From the NCBI GenBank assembly GCA_017387165.1, contig JAFOFS010000128.1, forward strand, positions 1 to 9,334: DNA of 9,334 bases. Reading direction: 5' to 3'. The stretch comes from Clostridia bacterium (GTDB lineage: Bacteria; Bacillota; Clostridia; Oscillospirales; Acutalibacteraceae). The first letter of the stretch is position 1; each line of letters opens with the position of its first letter. The translations under genes were made by a program, and so were the position numbers. This document shows, piece by piece, positions 1 through 6,099 of this stretch. The notes under the pieces were generated by a model, which was not told the origin of the DNA, searched no databases, and saw only the letters and a list, made by a program, of their open reading frames with translations.

Positions 1-1
1 A

Positions 2-985
2 AAGGACCCGATCGACGTGTTCTACGTTTCCATCAGCGAGTATCTCAATATGTATCAAAAGGGCTATATGAAGGCGGTGGACGAGTACATCGACCTGACC
101 CAGCCGTGGCATCAGCTGTCGGTGATGGACGATTACGTCAAGTTTGACGGCAAGTATTACGCCGGTCACGTCACCGCGACCGCCTACGTGATGTACTACA
201 ACCGCGATCTGCTGATCAACAACGGCTACGGCGCTGACGAGCCGATGGATCTGTACGAAGCAGGCGAGTGGACTTGGGAAAAATTTGTGGAGATCTGCCG
301 CGAGTGCTACGACGAAGAAGCCAAAGTGGTGGGTATCGAGAATATGTTTGACGAAGTCTTCCAGGCTTCGAATGCCTGCCGCGCGGTGGATTTCGTTGAT
401 GGCCAGTATAAACTGAACATCAAGTCCGCCGAAATGCGCAAGACGCTGGAAATGGTGCAGGATATCTTCTACACCAACAAGATCTGCGGCGTCGGCTACG
501 TCACCGGTCAGAACAAGTTCCTGAAGGGCCGTGCAGTGTTCCACGGTGCCTATGCCTACGAAGAGAAGGCGTTTGCAGCGCTGAAGAAAGAGGGCACCAT
601 CTCGCTCGACTTCGGCGTGGCGCCGTTCCCGGTCGGTCCGAACAACACCGAAAACAAGAACTTCGGTCACTCCACCGGCTTTGCGATCGCCAAGGCGACC
701 GATGCGGCGTATACCTCGGGTATGCTGATCGATCTGATCGGTAAGTACCAGCACGAGGAGGAAACCGCGAAAGACGATCTGCTGCAGGAAGGCAGCAAGG
801 AACTGTACGACACGCTCGCGAAGAACCTGTACATTCCGTCCTATACCGACGGTGTGCTGGAGCAGGGCTTCGGTGCGTTCTACCTGCTGTACTACATCCG
901 CCAGGGTGACGATATCAACAAGGTCATCGGTGAGTATGAGACCATCTATCAGAAGATGATTGACGACGCTAATAAATTACTGTGA
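2..985 (+). CDS. ABC transporter sugar-binding protein, family 1 (partial, 5' end missing)
   Basis: This is the C-terminal part (about 327 residues visible) of an extracellular solute-binding protein of the family 1 / CUT1 sugar type. The frame is open to the left window edge, so the true start, signal peptide and lipobox lie outside. Family-like features are the YVMYYNRDLL segment (ligand-facing lobe in relatives), the TWEKFVEICRE segment (the usual 'TWdEf' region), an APFPVGPNN segment, and a GHSTGFAIAK stretch in the second lobe. In Gram-positive cells such proteins are membrane-anchored lipoproteins that deliver oligosaccharides to a two-permease ABC importer. No permease or ATPase gene follows, so these should lie upstream or elsewhere. 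The next gene starts 17 nt downstream, which implies co-transcription. The substrate cannot be told from the sequence; the neighbours suggest a plant-derived oligosaccharide. Confidence 0.88.
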   Translation, partial: KDPIDVFYVSISEYLNMYQKGYMKAVDEYIDLTQPWHQLSVMDDYVKFDGKYYAGHVTATAYVMYYNRDLLINNGYGADEPMDLYEAGEWTWEKFVEICRECYDEEAKVVGIENMFDEVFQASNACRAVDFVDGQYKLNIKSAEMRKTLEMVQDIFYTNKICGVGYVTGQNKFLKGRAVFHGAYAYEEKAFAALKKEGTISLDFGVAPFPVGPNNTENKNFGHSTGFAIAKATDAAYTSGMLIDLIGKYQHEEETAKDDLLQEGSKELYDTLAKNLYIPSYTDGVLEQGFGAFYLLYYIRQGDDINKVIGEYETIYQKMIDDANKLL

Positions 986-1002
986 AAGGATGAGCCGACT
1001 CC

Positions 1003-2280
1003 ATGACTCATTGCTATTTTACCCCTGTTCCGTCCCGTCGGATTTCCAATAACGGCCGTGTCGAGTTCCGCCTGGCGGCGGAGGACTGCGCCCGCGTGGC
1101 GACCGAGGCCGTCTTTGCGGACGGTCGCCGTGTGGCGACGGGCACGTTTGAACTGAAGCCCGCTCTGCAGCTGGTAAAGGGTTATCCCGATACTGCGGAT
1201 CTGATCGGTCAGTTTGAATGGGAACTGCGGTTTGAGGATGCCGAGGGCAAGACGGTCGAGGTGCTGCGTCAGCCGTACGAGATCGTGGCGTCGACGGTGC
1301 ATTCCACCTGCCTGTTAGACGGCTGCTGGATCAGTATCCGTCATTGGAGTCCGACCGAGTCCCGTTATTTTAAGGACGGTCTGGAGGAAATGACCGATGA
1401 TGACTGGAAGGAGCACGTTTATCAGATGCACCGCCTGGGTATCACCACTGTGCTGATTCAGAATATGTTTGACAGCACTCGCTACGTCCATCAACACGAT
1501 ATGACGGCGGATACCTATGTCGGTGAATCGTTCTATGACAGCGCCTACGCGCCGCGCCGCCCGAATATGAAGGAAAACGATCCGCTGGAGGCGATCCTCA
1601 CGGCGGCGGACGAATGCGGCATGGCGGTATTCCCCGGTGTCGGTCTGTATGCTTGGTTTGATTTTTCGCCCGAGTCGCTCATTTGGCACAAGCGTGTGGC
1701 AACCGAGCTGTTTGAACGCTACGGTCACCACCATTCGTTCTATGGCTTCTATATCTCGGAGGAGATCATGGGCGCTCTGTATTACGGTTATCCGCCCGTT
1801 CCGGACGAGAAATACAAGGATATTCAGAACTTCTTCCGCGAATTTTCGGCGTTTGCGCATCAGTTAGCGCCCACCAAGCCGGTCGCCCTCGCGCCCAACA
1901 ACATCGATATGCATCTGTACCAGGATGAGTGGAAGGGTATTATGCAGCATCTGGATATTCTCATTCCGTTTGCATTTGCCCGCAGCGAAAACAACATTCC
2001 GCAGATTGCGGAAATGTGCAAAAAATGGGACGTCCACTTCTGGGTGGATATGGAGATTTTCCAGTTCCCGTTTGATGAGGGTGCGCTCCGCCCGAAGAAT
2101 TTCGAGGGCTTGCTCAAGGAAATCCACGACTACGATATGTTGGAGCAGATCTACGGTTACCAGTATACCGGTATGCTTAATGAGCCGGGGAAAAACGATA
2201 AGCACCTCGGTCTGGAGGAAACCGAAATCCTCTACGAGCAGTTTTATCACTACCAGCGAAAAATCCGTGGTCTGGAATAA
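1003..2280 (+). CDS. DUF4434-like TIM-barrel protein, putative cytoplasmic glycoside hydrolase
   Basis: This 425-residue protein has no signal peptide. Residues 1-98 look like a beta-sandwich accessory domain. Residues about 103-400 look like a TIM barrel resembling DUF4434-type proteins, which are related to glycoside hydrolases. The barrel starts with LLDGCWISIRHWS and continues through LGITTVLIQNMF (145-156), GMAVFPGVGLYAWFD (206-220), HHSFYGFYISEEI (243-255), PVALAPNNIDMH (293-304), LDILIPFAFAR (317-327) and HFWVDMEIF (345-353). E253/E254 at one strand end and D349/E351 at another are candidate catalytic acids by position; this is inference. The ATG at 1003 is preceded by AAAGGATGA (985-993). 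The gene follows the sugar-binding protein gene and is closed by a strong terminator, so it probably acts on the sugar that protein brings in. No substrate is known to me, and a non-enzymatic role is possible. Confidence 0.72.
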   Translation: MTHCYFTPVPSRRISNNGRVEFRLAAEDCARVATEAVFADGRRVATGTFELKPALQLVKGYPDTADLIGQFEWELRFEDAEGKTVEVLRQPYEIVASTVHSTCLLDGCWISIRHWSPTESRYFKDGLEEMTDDDWKEHVYQMHRLGITTVLIQNMFDSTRYVHQHDMTADTYVGESFYDSAYAPRRPNMKENDPLEAILTAADECGMAVFPGVGLYAWFDFSPESLIWHKRVATELFERYGHHHSFYGFYISEEIMGALYYGYPPVPDEKYKDIQNFFREFSAFAHQLAPTKPVALAPNNIDMHLYQDEWKGIMQHLDILIPFAFARSENNIPQIAEMCKKWDVHFWVDMEIFQFPFDEGALRPKNFEGLLKEIHDYDMLEQIYGYQYTGMLNEPGKNDKHLGLEETEILYEQFYHYQRKIRGLE

Positions 2281-2297
2281 GCGACAAGTTGAATAGG

Positions 2298-2336
2298 AAA
2301 AAAAGATCGGATGCGTTTTGCATCCGATCTTTTTTT
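2298..2336 (+). terminator. Rho-independent terminator, perfect long hairpin
   Basis: The core stem GATCGGATGC (2305-2314) pairs with GCATCCGATC (2320-2329) around loop GTTTT. Seven A before and seven T after extend it to 17 perfect base pairs. It lies 17 nt after the stop codon of the DUF4434-like gene and ends the binding-protein transcript. The A-run would let it also stop leftward transcription, although no leftward gene is adjacent. Confidence 0.93.
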
Positions 2337-2401
2337 GTGAAATTTCCCCGCAGTGTCGGGACGGCACCCCACCGCCAATTCCACGCAAACCCCTTGCCTC
2401 G

Positions 2402-2443
2402 CCCCTTGGGGAGAGGTGGCACGCGAAGCGTGACGGAGAGGGG
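2402..2443. repeat. Composite hairpin repeat, copy 1
   Basis: A short palindrome CCCCTTGGGG (2402-2411) is followed by AGAGGTGG, a small hairpin CACGC-GAA-GCGTG (2420-2432), and then a GACGGAGAGGGG-type tail. The CCCC at the left can pair either with the adjacent GGGG or with the GGGG of the tail, so two alternative folds exist. The same module order (palindrome, AGGTGG, inner hairpin, GACGGAG tail) recurs at 2529-2580. The family resembles dispersed intergenic repeats I associate with Oscillospiraceae genomes; that link is from memory. Confidence 0.7.
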
Positions 2444-2473
2444 TGTTCATACTCATCGCCTGCGTCGCCTCAC

Positions 2474-2520
2474 GGGCGGCAGATTGCCGCCCCTACAATG
2501 TTGCCGCAAGATTGCGGTAA
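2474..2520. repeat. Two adjacent small hairpin repeats
   Basis: The first hairpin is GGGCGGC (2474-2480), loop AGATT, GCCGCCC (2486-2492), with seven perfect base pairs, followed by CTACAATG. The second is TTGCCGCAA against TTGCGGTAA (2501-2520), a nine-pair stem with one G-T pair and a very short loop. The first matches a 'gggcggc...gccgcccctacaa' motif that I recall as commonly dispersed in clostridial intergenic regions. There is no coding content and no U-tail, so these are not terminators. Confidence 0.62.
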
Positions 2521-2528
2521 CCGTTTTG

Positions 2529-2580
2529 CCTCCCTCTGACGAGGGAGGTGGATTTTGCCGTAGGCAAAAGACGGAGGGAG
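2529..2580. repeat. Composite hairpin repeat, copy 2
   Basis: CCTCCCTC (2529-2536), loop TGAC and GAGGGAGG (2541-2548) form a perfect eight-pair stem. AGGTGG overlaps its right arm (2545-2550), followed by an inner hairpin TTTTGCC-GTA-GGCAAAA (2553-2569) and a GACGGAGGGAG tail (2570-2580). CTCCCTC (2530-2536) can pair with either GAGGGAG copy (2541-2547 or 2574-2580). The architecture matches copy 1, but the inner-hairpin sequence is entirely different, so base pairing rather than sequence is conserved there. Confidence 0.72.
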
Positions 2581-2597
2581 AGAAAAAAGTTTCGCAC

Positions 2598-2619
2598 GGG
2601 TCGTTGAGGACGCCGACCC
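2598..2619. repeat. Small hairpin repeat (GGGTCG/CGACCC)
   Basis: GGGTCG (2598-2603) pairs with CGACCC (2614-2619) around a ten-base loop. It has the look of another dispersed intergenic repeat and sits about 40 bases upstream of the radical SAM promoter. No U-tract follows, which argues against a terminator. Confidence 0.5.
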
Positions 2620-2659
2620 CTCCCAACCATCCTTTTTCATCCAAAAAGCGAACAAATGT

Positions 2660-2688
2660 TTGACAAATGCAAAAAGATGTTCTATACT
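2660..2688 (+). promoter_or_regulatory. Sigma-A promoter for the radical SAM/DUF4130 pair
   Basis: A perfect -35 box TTGACA (2660-2665) is followed by a 17-nt spacer and a -10 box TATACT (2683-2688; 5 of 6 consensus). The expected transcription start is near 2695, which leaves a leader of only about 24 nt. This rules out in-frame start codons at 2656 and 2677, because they would lie upstream of the transcript. Confidence 0.88.
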
Positions 2689-2718
2689 AAAGATAGGTTG
2701 ACGAAAGGGGAGAGGGAC

Positions 2719-4035
2719 GTGGATGAGAGTATCCGGCGAAAATTGGAAATTCTGACCGATTCGGCTAAATACGATGCGGCGTGCACCAGCTCGGGCAGCG
2801 ACCGCAGTCCGGTGGCAGGTAAGCTGGGCGGCACCTGCGCCCCCGGCATTTGTCACAGCTTTTCGGCGGATGGTCGCTGCATCAGCCTGCTCAAGGTGTT
2901 GCAATCCAACGTCTGCGCCTACGATTGCCAGTATTGCGTCAACCGCCGCTCCAACGACGTTCCGCGAGCGTCTTTTACCCCACGGGAGTTGGCGGAGCTC
3001 ACCATCGGTATGTATCGTCGCAATTACATCGAGGGTCTGTTTTTGAGCTCGGGGGTGGCGGGAACACCCGATCACGCGATGGAGCAGATGATTCAGACAA
3101 TCCGCATTTTGCGGGAGGAGTATGGTTTTCGGGGGTATATTCACGCAAAAGCCATTCCCGGCTGCTCGCCCGAAGCGGTGACGCTTTTAGGGCAAATGGT
3201 GGATCGTATGAGCGTCAACATCGAATTGCCGAGTGAGCGAGGGTTGCAGACGCTGGCACCTGCCAAAACCAAACAGAACATTCTGGCGCCGATGCGGCAG
3301 ATTCGGGACGGCATCACCCAAAGCAAGGAGGAGTTGGCGGTTTACCGCCATGCAACCAAATTCGTTCCTGCCGGTCAATCCACCCAAATGATCATCGGGG
3401 CGACGCCGGATGAGGATCGGCAGATTTTGAAACTGACCGACGCGCTGTACCGTCAATACGGGTTGAAGAGAGTGTTTTTCTCGGCGTATATTCCGGTCGG
3501 CACCCATGCGCTTTTACCAAAAAATACCCCTCCTCCGTTGCTGCGGGAGCATCGGCTGTACCAGACCGATTGGCTGCTGCGGTTTTACGGCTTTTCGGTG
3601 GATGAGATCGTCGATGACGAGCATCCGACGCTTGACCCGTTTTTAGATCCGAAATGCGCGTGGGCGTTGCGGCATCCCGAGCGCTTTCCGATTGAGGTCA
3701 ACACCGCCGATAAGGAGGAGCTGCTGCGCGTGCCCGGAATCGGCGTTCGTTCCGCCTTGCATATTTTACGGGCGCGGCGAACGGGTCGGCTTCGTCCGGA
3801 GGATATGAAAAAGCTGGGAGTGGTGGTCAAACGCGCCCGTTATTTTATCACCTGCGGTGGGCGGATGCTGCCGGATACCCCCGAGGATCCTGCCGTTGTT
3901 TACCGCTCACTGGCGGAATTGTCCCGCCCCGAACTGCAAAAAGCGGCATCCCCGTTTGAACAGCTGACCCTGTTTGGCGTGCCGAATTTACCGACGAGAG
4001 AGGACGTGCGCCAATGCTTGACAGGACAGCTTTGA
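2719..4035 (+). CDS. Putative DNA modification/repair radical SAM protein (TIGR03916-like)
   Basis: This 438-residue radical SAM enzyme starts at GTG 2719. AAAGGGGAG (2704-2712) sits six bases upstream, and the promoter lies just before it. The motif CAYDCQYC supplies C66, C70 and C73, the CX3CX2C ligands of the 4Fe-4S cluster that cleaves S-adenosylmethionine. Upstream cysteines C22, C40, C45 and C54, with the GICHSFSADGRCISLLK segment, are typical of this family as I recall it and might bind a further metal centre (inference). Residues about 325-385 contain a helix-hairpin-helix region (VNTADKEELLRVPGIGVRSA), a common DNA-binding fold. The family is uncharacterised, usually paired with a DUF4130/TIGR03915 protein that in some genomes is fused to a uracil-DNA-glycosylase-like domain. 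The downstream gene is such a partner and overlaps by 22 nt. The reaction and substrate are unknown; DNA or nucleic-acid repair or modification is the likely arena. Confidence 0.9.
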   Translation: MDESIRRKLEILTDSAKYDAACTSSGSDRSPVAGKLGGTCAPGICHSFSADGRCISLLKVLQSNVCAYDCQYCVNRRSNDVPRASFTPRELAELTIGMYRRNYIEGLFLSSGVAGTPDHAMEQMIQTIRILREEYGFRGYIHAKAIPGCSPEAVTLLGQMVDRMSVNIELPSERGLQTLAPAKTKQNILAPMRQIRDGITQSKEELAVYRHATKFVPAGQSTQMIIGATPDEDRQILKLTDALYRQYGLKRVFFSAYIPVGTHALLPKNTPPPLLREHRLYQTDWLLRFYGFSVDEIVDDEHPTLDPFLDPKCAWALRHPERFPIEVNTADKEELLRVPGIGVRSALHILRARRTGRLRPEDMKKLGVVVKRARYFITCGGRMLPDTPEDPAVVYRSLAELSRPELQKAASPFEQLTLFGVPNLPTREDVRQCLTGQL

Positions 4036-4787
4036 TTTGCGACGACAGCTTTGAGGGGCTGCTGACCGCCGTTTTTGAGGCGTATTCGCGGCGACCGATG
4101 CCGCAGGATATTCTGGAGCCGAACGGGCAGCCGCGCCTGGACACCCACTACGAAACGGTCGTGACCGATGCGGCAAAAGCCGAACGGGTGCGTCGGGGCA
4201 TTTGCCGACAGATGGGACGGGAGGCATACGAAAATTGCTGGAAAGCGTTTTTGTCGCTGCACCCCGATCGCTGTATGCGGATCTACGAGTACCTGCAGCT
4301 TGGTTTCCGCATTCACGAACGGCTGGTCCGCAGCCTCACCGATCATCGGGTGATGGCGGTCAACAAGCTCGCCTCCTTGGTCTCGCGAGAGGCCGGCCAT
4401 CTGCTGCAGTTCGTGCGGTTTGCAGAAACGGAAACGGGGGTATATTATTGTAAAATCGAACCCACCTATCCGGTGTTGCCGCTGATCATGCCGCACTTCG
4501 TCCATCGGCTGAACACCCAGGCGTTCGTGATCTACGATCAGGCGCACGCCGAGGCAGGCTTGTACGATGGCAAGCAGTGGGTGGTGCGGCAGGTGGAGGA
4601 GAGCTACGCGCCGGTGCTGACCGCCGAGGAACGGCAATATCAGCGACTGTGGAAGACCTTTTACGACACGGTCGCCATTACCGAGCGGATCAACCCTGCT
4701 TTGCGGCGGCAGAATATGCCGAAAAAGTACTGGCGTCATCTTACCGAGATGCAGGAAACGGAAACAAAAAACGCGTTGTGTCGGTGA
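4014..4787 (+). CDS. DUF4130/TIGR03915-type putative DNA metabolism protein, partner of the radical SAM enzyme
   Basis: This 257-residue soluble protein begins at ATG 4014, inside the last 22 nt of the radical SAM gene, with GAGAGGA just upstream. This points to translational coupling. Family features are the N-terminal ICDDSFEGLLTAVFEAYSR (usually 'yDGSFeGfLtavfeay'), the central AVNKLASLVSREAGHLLQFVRF, the PHFVHRLNTQAFVIYD and YDGKQW segments, and the C-terminal LWKTFYDTVAITERINPAL followed by MPKKYWRHLTEM. These match the domain I know as DUF4130. Some relatives carry an added uracil-DNA-glycosylase-like domain; this protein ends right after the MPKKYW region, so it is the stand-alone form. 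The biochemical role is unknown. The strict pairing suggests it forms a complex with, or acts on the same substrate as, the radical SAM protein. The stop codon lies inside the terminator hairpin. Confidence 0.87.
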   Translation: MLDRTALICDDSFEGLLTAVFEAYSRRPMPQDILEPNGQPRLDTHYETVVTDAAKAERVRRGICRQMGREAYENCWKAFLSLHPDRCMRIYEYLQLGFRIHERLVRSLTDHRVMAVNKLASLVSREAGHLLQFVRFAETETGVYYCKIEPTYPVLPLIMPHFVHRLNTQAFVIYDQAHAEAGLYDGKQWVVRQVEESYAPVLTAEERQYQRLWKTFYDTVAITERINPALRRQNMPKKYWRHLTEMQETETKNALCR

Positions 4788-4800
4788 CACAACGCGTTTT
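4768..4800. terminator. Bidirectional terminator shared by convergent genes
   Basis: AAAACGCGTTGTGTC (4768-4782) pairs perfectly with GACACAACGCGTTTT (4786-4800) around a three-base loop GGT, giving 15 base pairs. Rightward transcripts end in TTTTGGTTATT. Leftward transcripts get six U from the A-run 4766-4771. The left arm is coding sequence for the last residues of the DUF4130 protein, and its TGA stop (4785-4787) falls at the loop/right-arm junction. The convergent epimerase gene stops at 4812, so one hairpin can serve both transcripts. Confidence 0.9.
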
Positions 4801-4811
4801 GGTTATTGCGT

Positions 4812-6038
4812 TTAGAGAATCGGCTCCATCGGCTTGCCCTCGGCGATCAGACCCAGCAGGCGGTCGCACAGCATCAGGCAACGGGGGAGGTGGTACGGAC
4901 CTTTCCACAGCGAGCCCTTTTGGGTGTGAGAAACGGTGCCGTCGCGGTGCAGATAGCCGTACCACTCGCCGTATTTCTCATCGGCAAAGTGGGAGAAGGC
5001 GTATTCGTGCACCAGTTCAAAGCGTTCCCAGTATTTCTCGTCGCCGGTCATACCGTACGCCATCAACGAGGCGATCAGCACCTCGTTGTGCACCCACCAC
5101 AGCTTCATATCCCATTCCAGCTGTTCGCAGGGGCGACCGTCCAGCTCAACGAAGTACAGCATACCGCCGTGCTCCTTGTCCCAGCCGCGCTCAAACGCCC
5201 AATCAAACATATTCAGAGCCTTTTGCAGCAGTTCCTTATCGCCGGTGTACGCCGCCTGGCTCATCAGGAACCACGCGTTTTCGCTGGAGTGACCGGGGTT
5301 GATGCCGCGACCGGCGGGATTGTCAACGTGGCCGCCATCCGTCAGGACGGTTTCCAGCGTCGCTTTCAGCTCGGGGTTGTAGTGATAGGTGAGGATGTCG
5401 TCCGCCATTTCCTGCGCCACGGCGGTGTAGTAATCCGCCTTGCTCGGATCGCAGCGACGGAGCAACTGCGCCGCCGAAACCAGCACCATCGGCACCGCTG
5501 CCGAACGCTCGGAACGCGTTTCGGCATAGCTTTTCGGGGTGATCTTGAACGGATCGGAGGCGGGATCGTGATACAGGCGGAGCATCAGTTCGAAGCATTC
5601 CTCCGCCTTGGCGATCGCGTCCGCATCACCGAAGGCAAGGCCGTATTCGGCCATCGCGATGACGTAGAAGCTTTCTGAGAACATATAGCGGCGTTTGCGC
5701 AGCGGCTTGCCGTCGCGCGTTACCGTGAAGAACATACGGCCGTCGGTATCCACGCAGAATTTCTCAAGGAACGGCTTGCCTGCATCGGCAGCGGCTTTCC
5801 AATCGTCGCGGATGCCGTACTGATTGCAGAGCGCCGAGAAGGTCCACAGGCAACGCCCCTGGAACCAGACCGATTTGTCGTCGTTGTAGCTGCGACCCTC
5901 GCGGTCAACCGACGAGATGTAGCCGCCGTAGGTCTTGTCCACCAAATCGCTGTTTTGCCAGAAGGGCATCACGCTTTCCAGCAGCTGTTTGCGGTAAAAC
6001 TGTTGGTACGCCTTGGCTTGTTCGGAATGCTGATTCAT
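4812..6038 (-). CDS. AGE family sugar 2-epimerase/isomerase
   Basis: This 408-residue protein belongs to the N-acylglucosamine 2-epimerase superfamily, an (alpha/alpha)6-barrel of about 400 residues, so it is full length. Known members interconvert C2 epimers (GlcNAc/ManNAc, cellobiose) or aldose/ketose pairs. Expected active-site residues are present: R62 in GRCLWTFS, H250, E253 and W256 in NPGHSSENAW, H317 and E319 in KLWWVHNE, and H383 in WKGPYHLPR. H250 and H383 correspond to the proton-transfer histidines of characterised members. The sequence does not decide between N-acylglucosamine, cellobiose/mannobiose or aldose-ketose activity. There is no signal peptide, so it is cytoplasmic. The start has GAAAGGTGG (6046-6054) seven bases upstream. 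It is the last gene of a leftward esterase-transporter-epimerase set, 38 nt after the transporter. Confidence 0.92.
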   Translation of the reverse strand: MNQHSEQAKAYQQFYRKQLLESVMPFWQNSDLVDKTYGGYISSVDREGRSYNDDKSVWFQGRCLWTFSALCNQYGIRDDWKAAADAGKPFLEKFCVDTDGRMFFTVTRDGKPLRKRRYMFSESFYVIAMAEYGLAFGDADAIAKAEECFELMLRLYHDPASDPFKITPKSYAETRSERSAAVPMVLVSAAQLLRRCDPSKADYYTAVAQEMADDILTYHYNPELKATLETVLTDGGHVDNPAGRGINPGHSSENAWFLMSQAAYTGDKELLQKALNMFDWAFERGWDKEHGGMLYFVELDGRPCEQLEWDMKLWWVHNEVLIASLMAYGMTGDEKYWERFELVHEYAFSHFADEKYGEWYGYLHRDGTVSHTQKGSLWKGPYHLPRCLMLCDRLLGLIAEGKPMEPIL

Positions 6039-6070
6039 CGTTTATCCACCTTTCGTAAATGTCTGCTTTC

Positions 6071-6099
6071 ATTATATCAAGATTTCGCAGTGGGAGCAA
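6071..6099 (-). promoter_or_regulatory. Possible internal promoter for the epimerase gene
   Basis: On the minus strand, a perfect TATAAT (6071-6076) is preceded at 17 nt by TTGCTC (6094-6099; only the TTG matches consensus). The -35 box would overlap the last codons of the transporter gene. The strong -10 and correct spacing make a secondary promoter plausible, in addition to read-through from the operon promoter. Confidence 0.45.

Larger units (their letters stand above)
2340..2640. other. Non-coding intergenic stretch filled with hairpin repeats
   Basis: This region of about 300 bases between the first terminator and the radical SAM promoter has no credible gene. Open frames across it lack ribosome binding sites and simply translate the palindromic repeats into low-complexity arginine/proline-rich peptide. 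It contains at least four discrete hairpin modules, listed separately. It looks like an accumulation site for dispersed non-coding repeats. Confidence 0.75.

Noticed and set aside
2402..2580. CRISPR array
   Set aside because: There are only two related elements, their inner parts differ, spacing is irregular, and no spacer-like unique segments of uniform length or cas genes are present.
2289..2663. Open frame of 124 codons across the repeat-filled gap
   Set aside because: It starts inside the terminator region, has no ribosome binding site, and translates palindromic repeats. There is no protein-like pattern.
2660..2700. Riboswitch or leader RNA before the radical SAM gene
   Set aside because: The promoter leaves only about 24 nt of leader, too short for a riboswitch. 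The hairpins lie upstream of the transcript.
2470..3144. Minus-strand frame of 224 codons over the repeats and the radical SAM 5' end
   Set aside because: It runs antisense through the promoter and radical SAM motif, with no start signal or recognisable domain.
3900..4790. Long minus-strand open frame (296 codons) opposite the DUF4130 gene
   Set aside because: It is antisense to a recognisable conserved gene pair, crosses the terminator, has no ribosome binding site, and its translation shows no family features. It is a GC-driven shadow.
4806..5678. Long plus-strand open frame (290 codons) opposite the epimerase gene
   Set aside because: The AGE-family protein on the minus strand has all expected motifs over its full length. 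The plus-strand translation is low complexity, rich in H, R, Q and V, typical of an antisense shadow.
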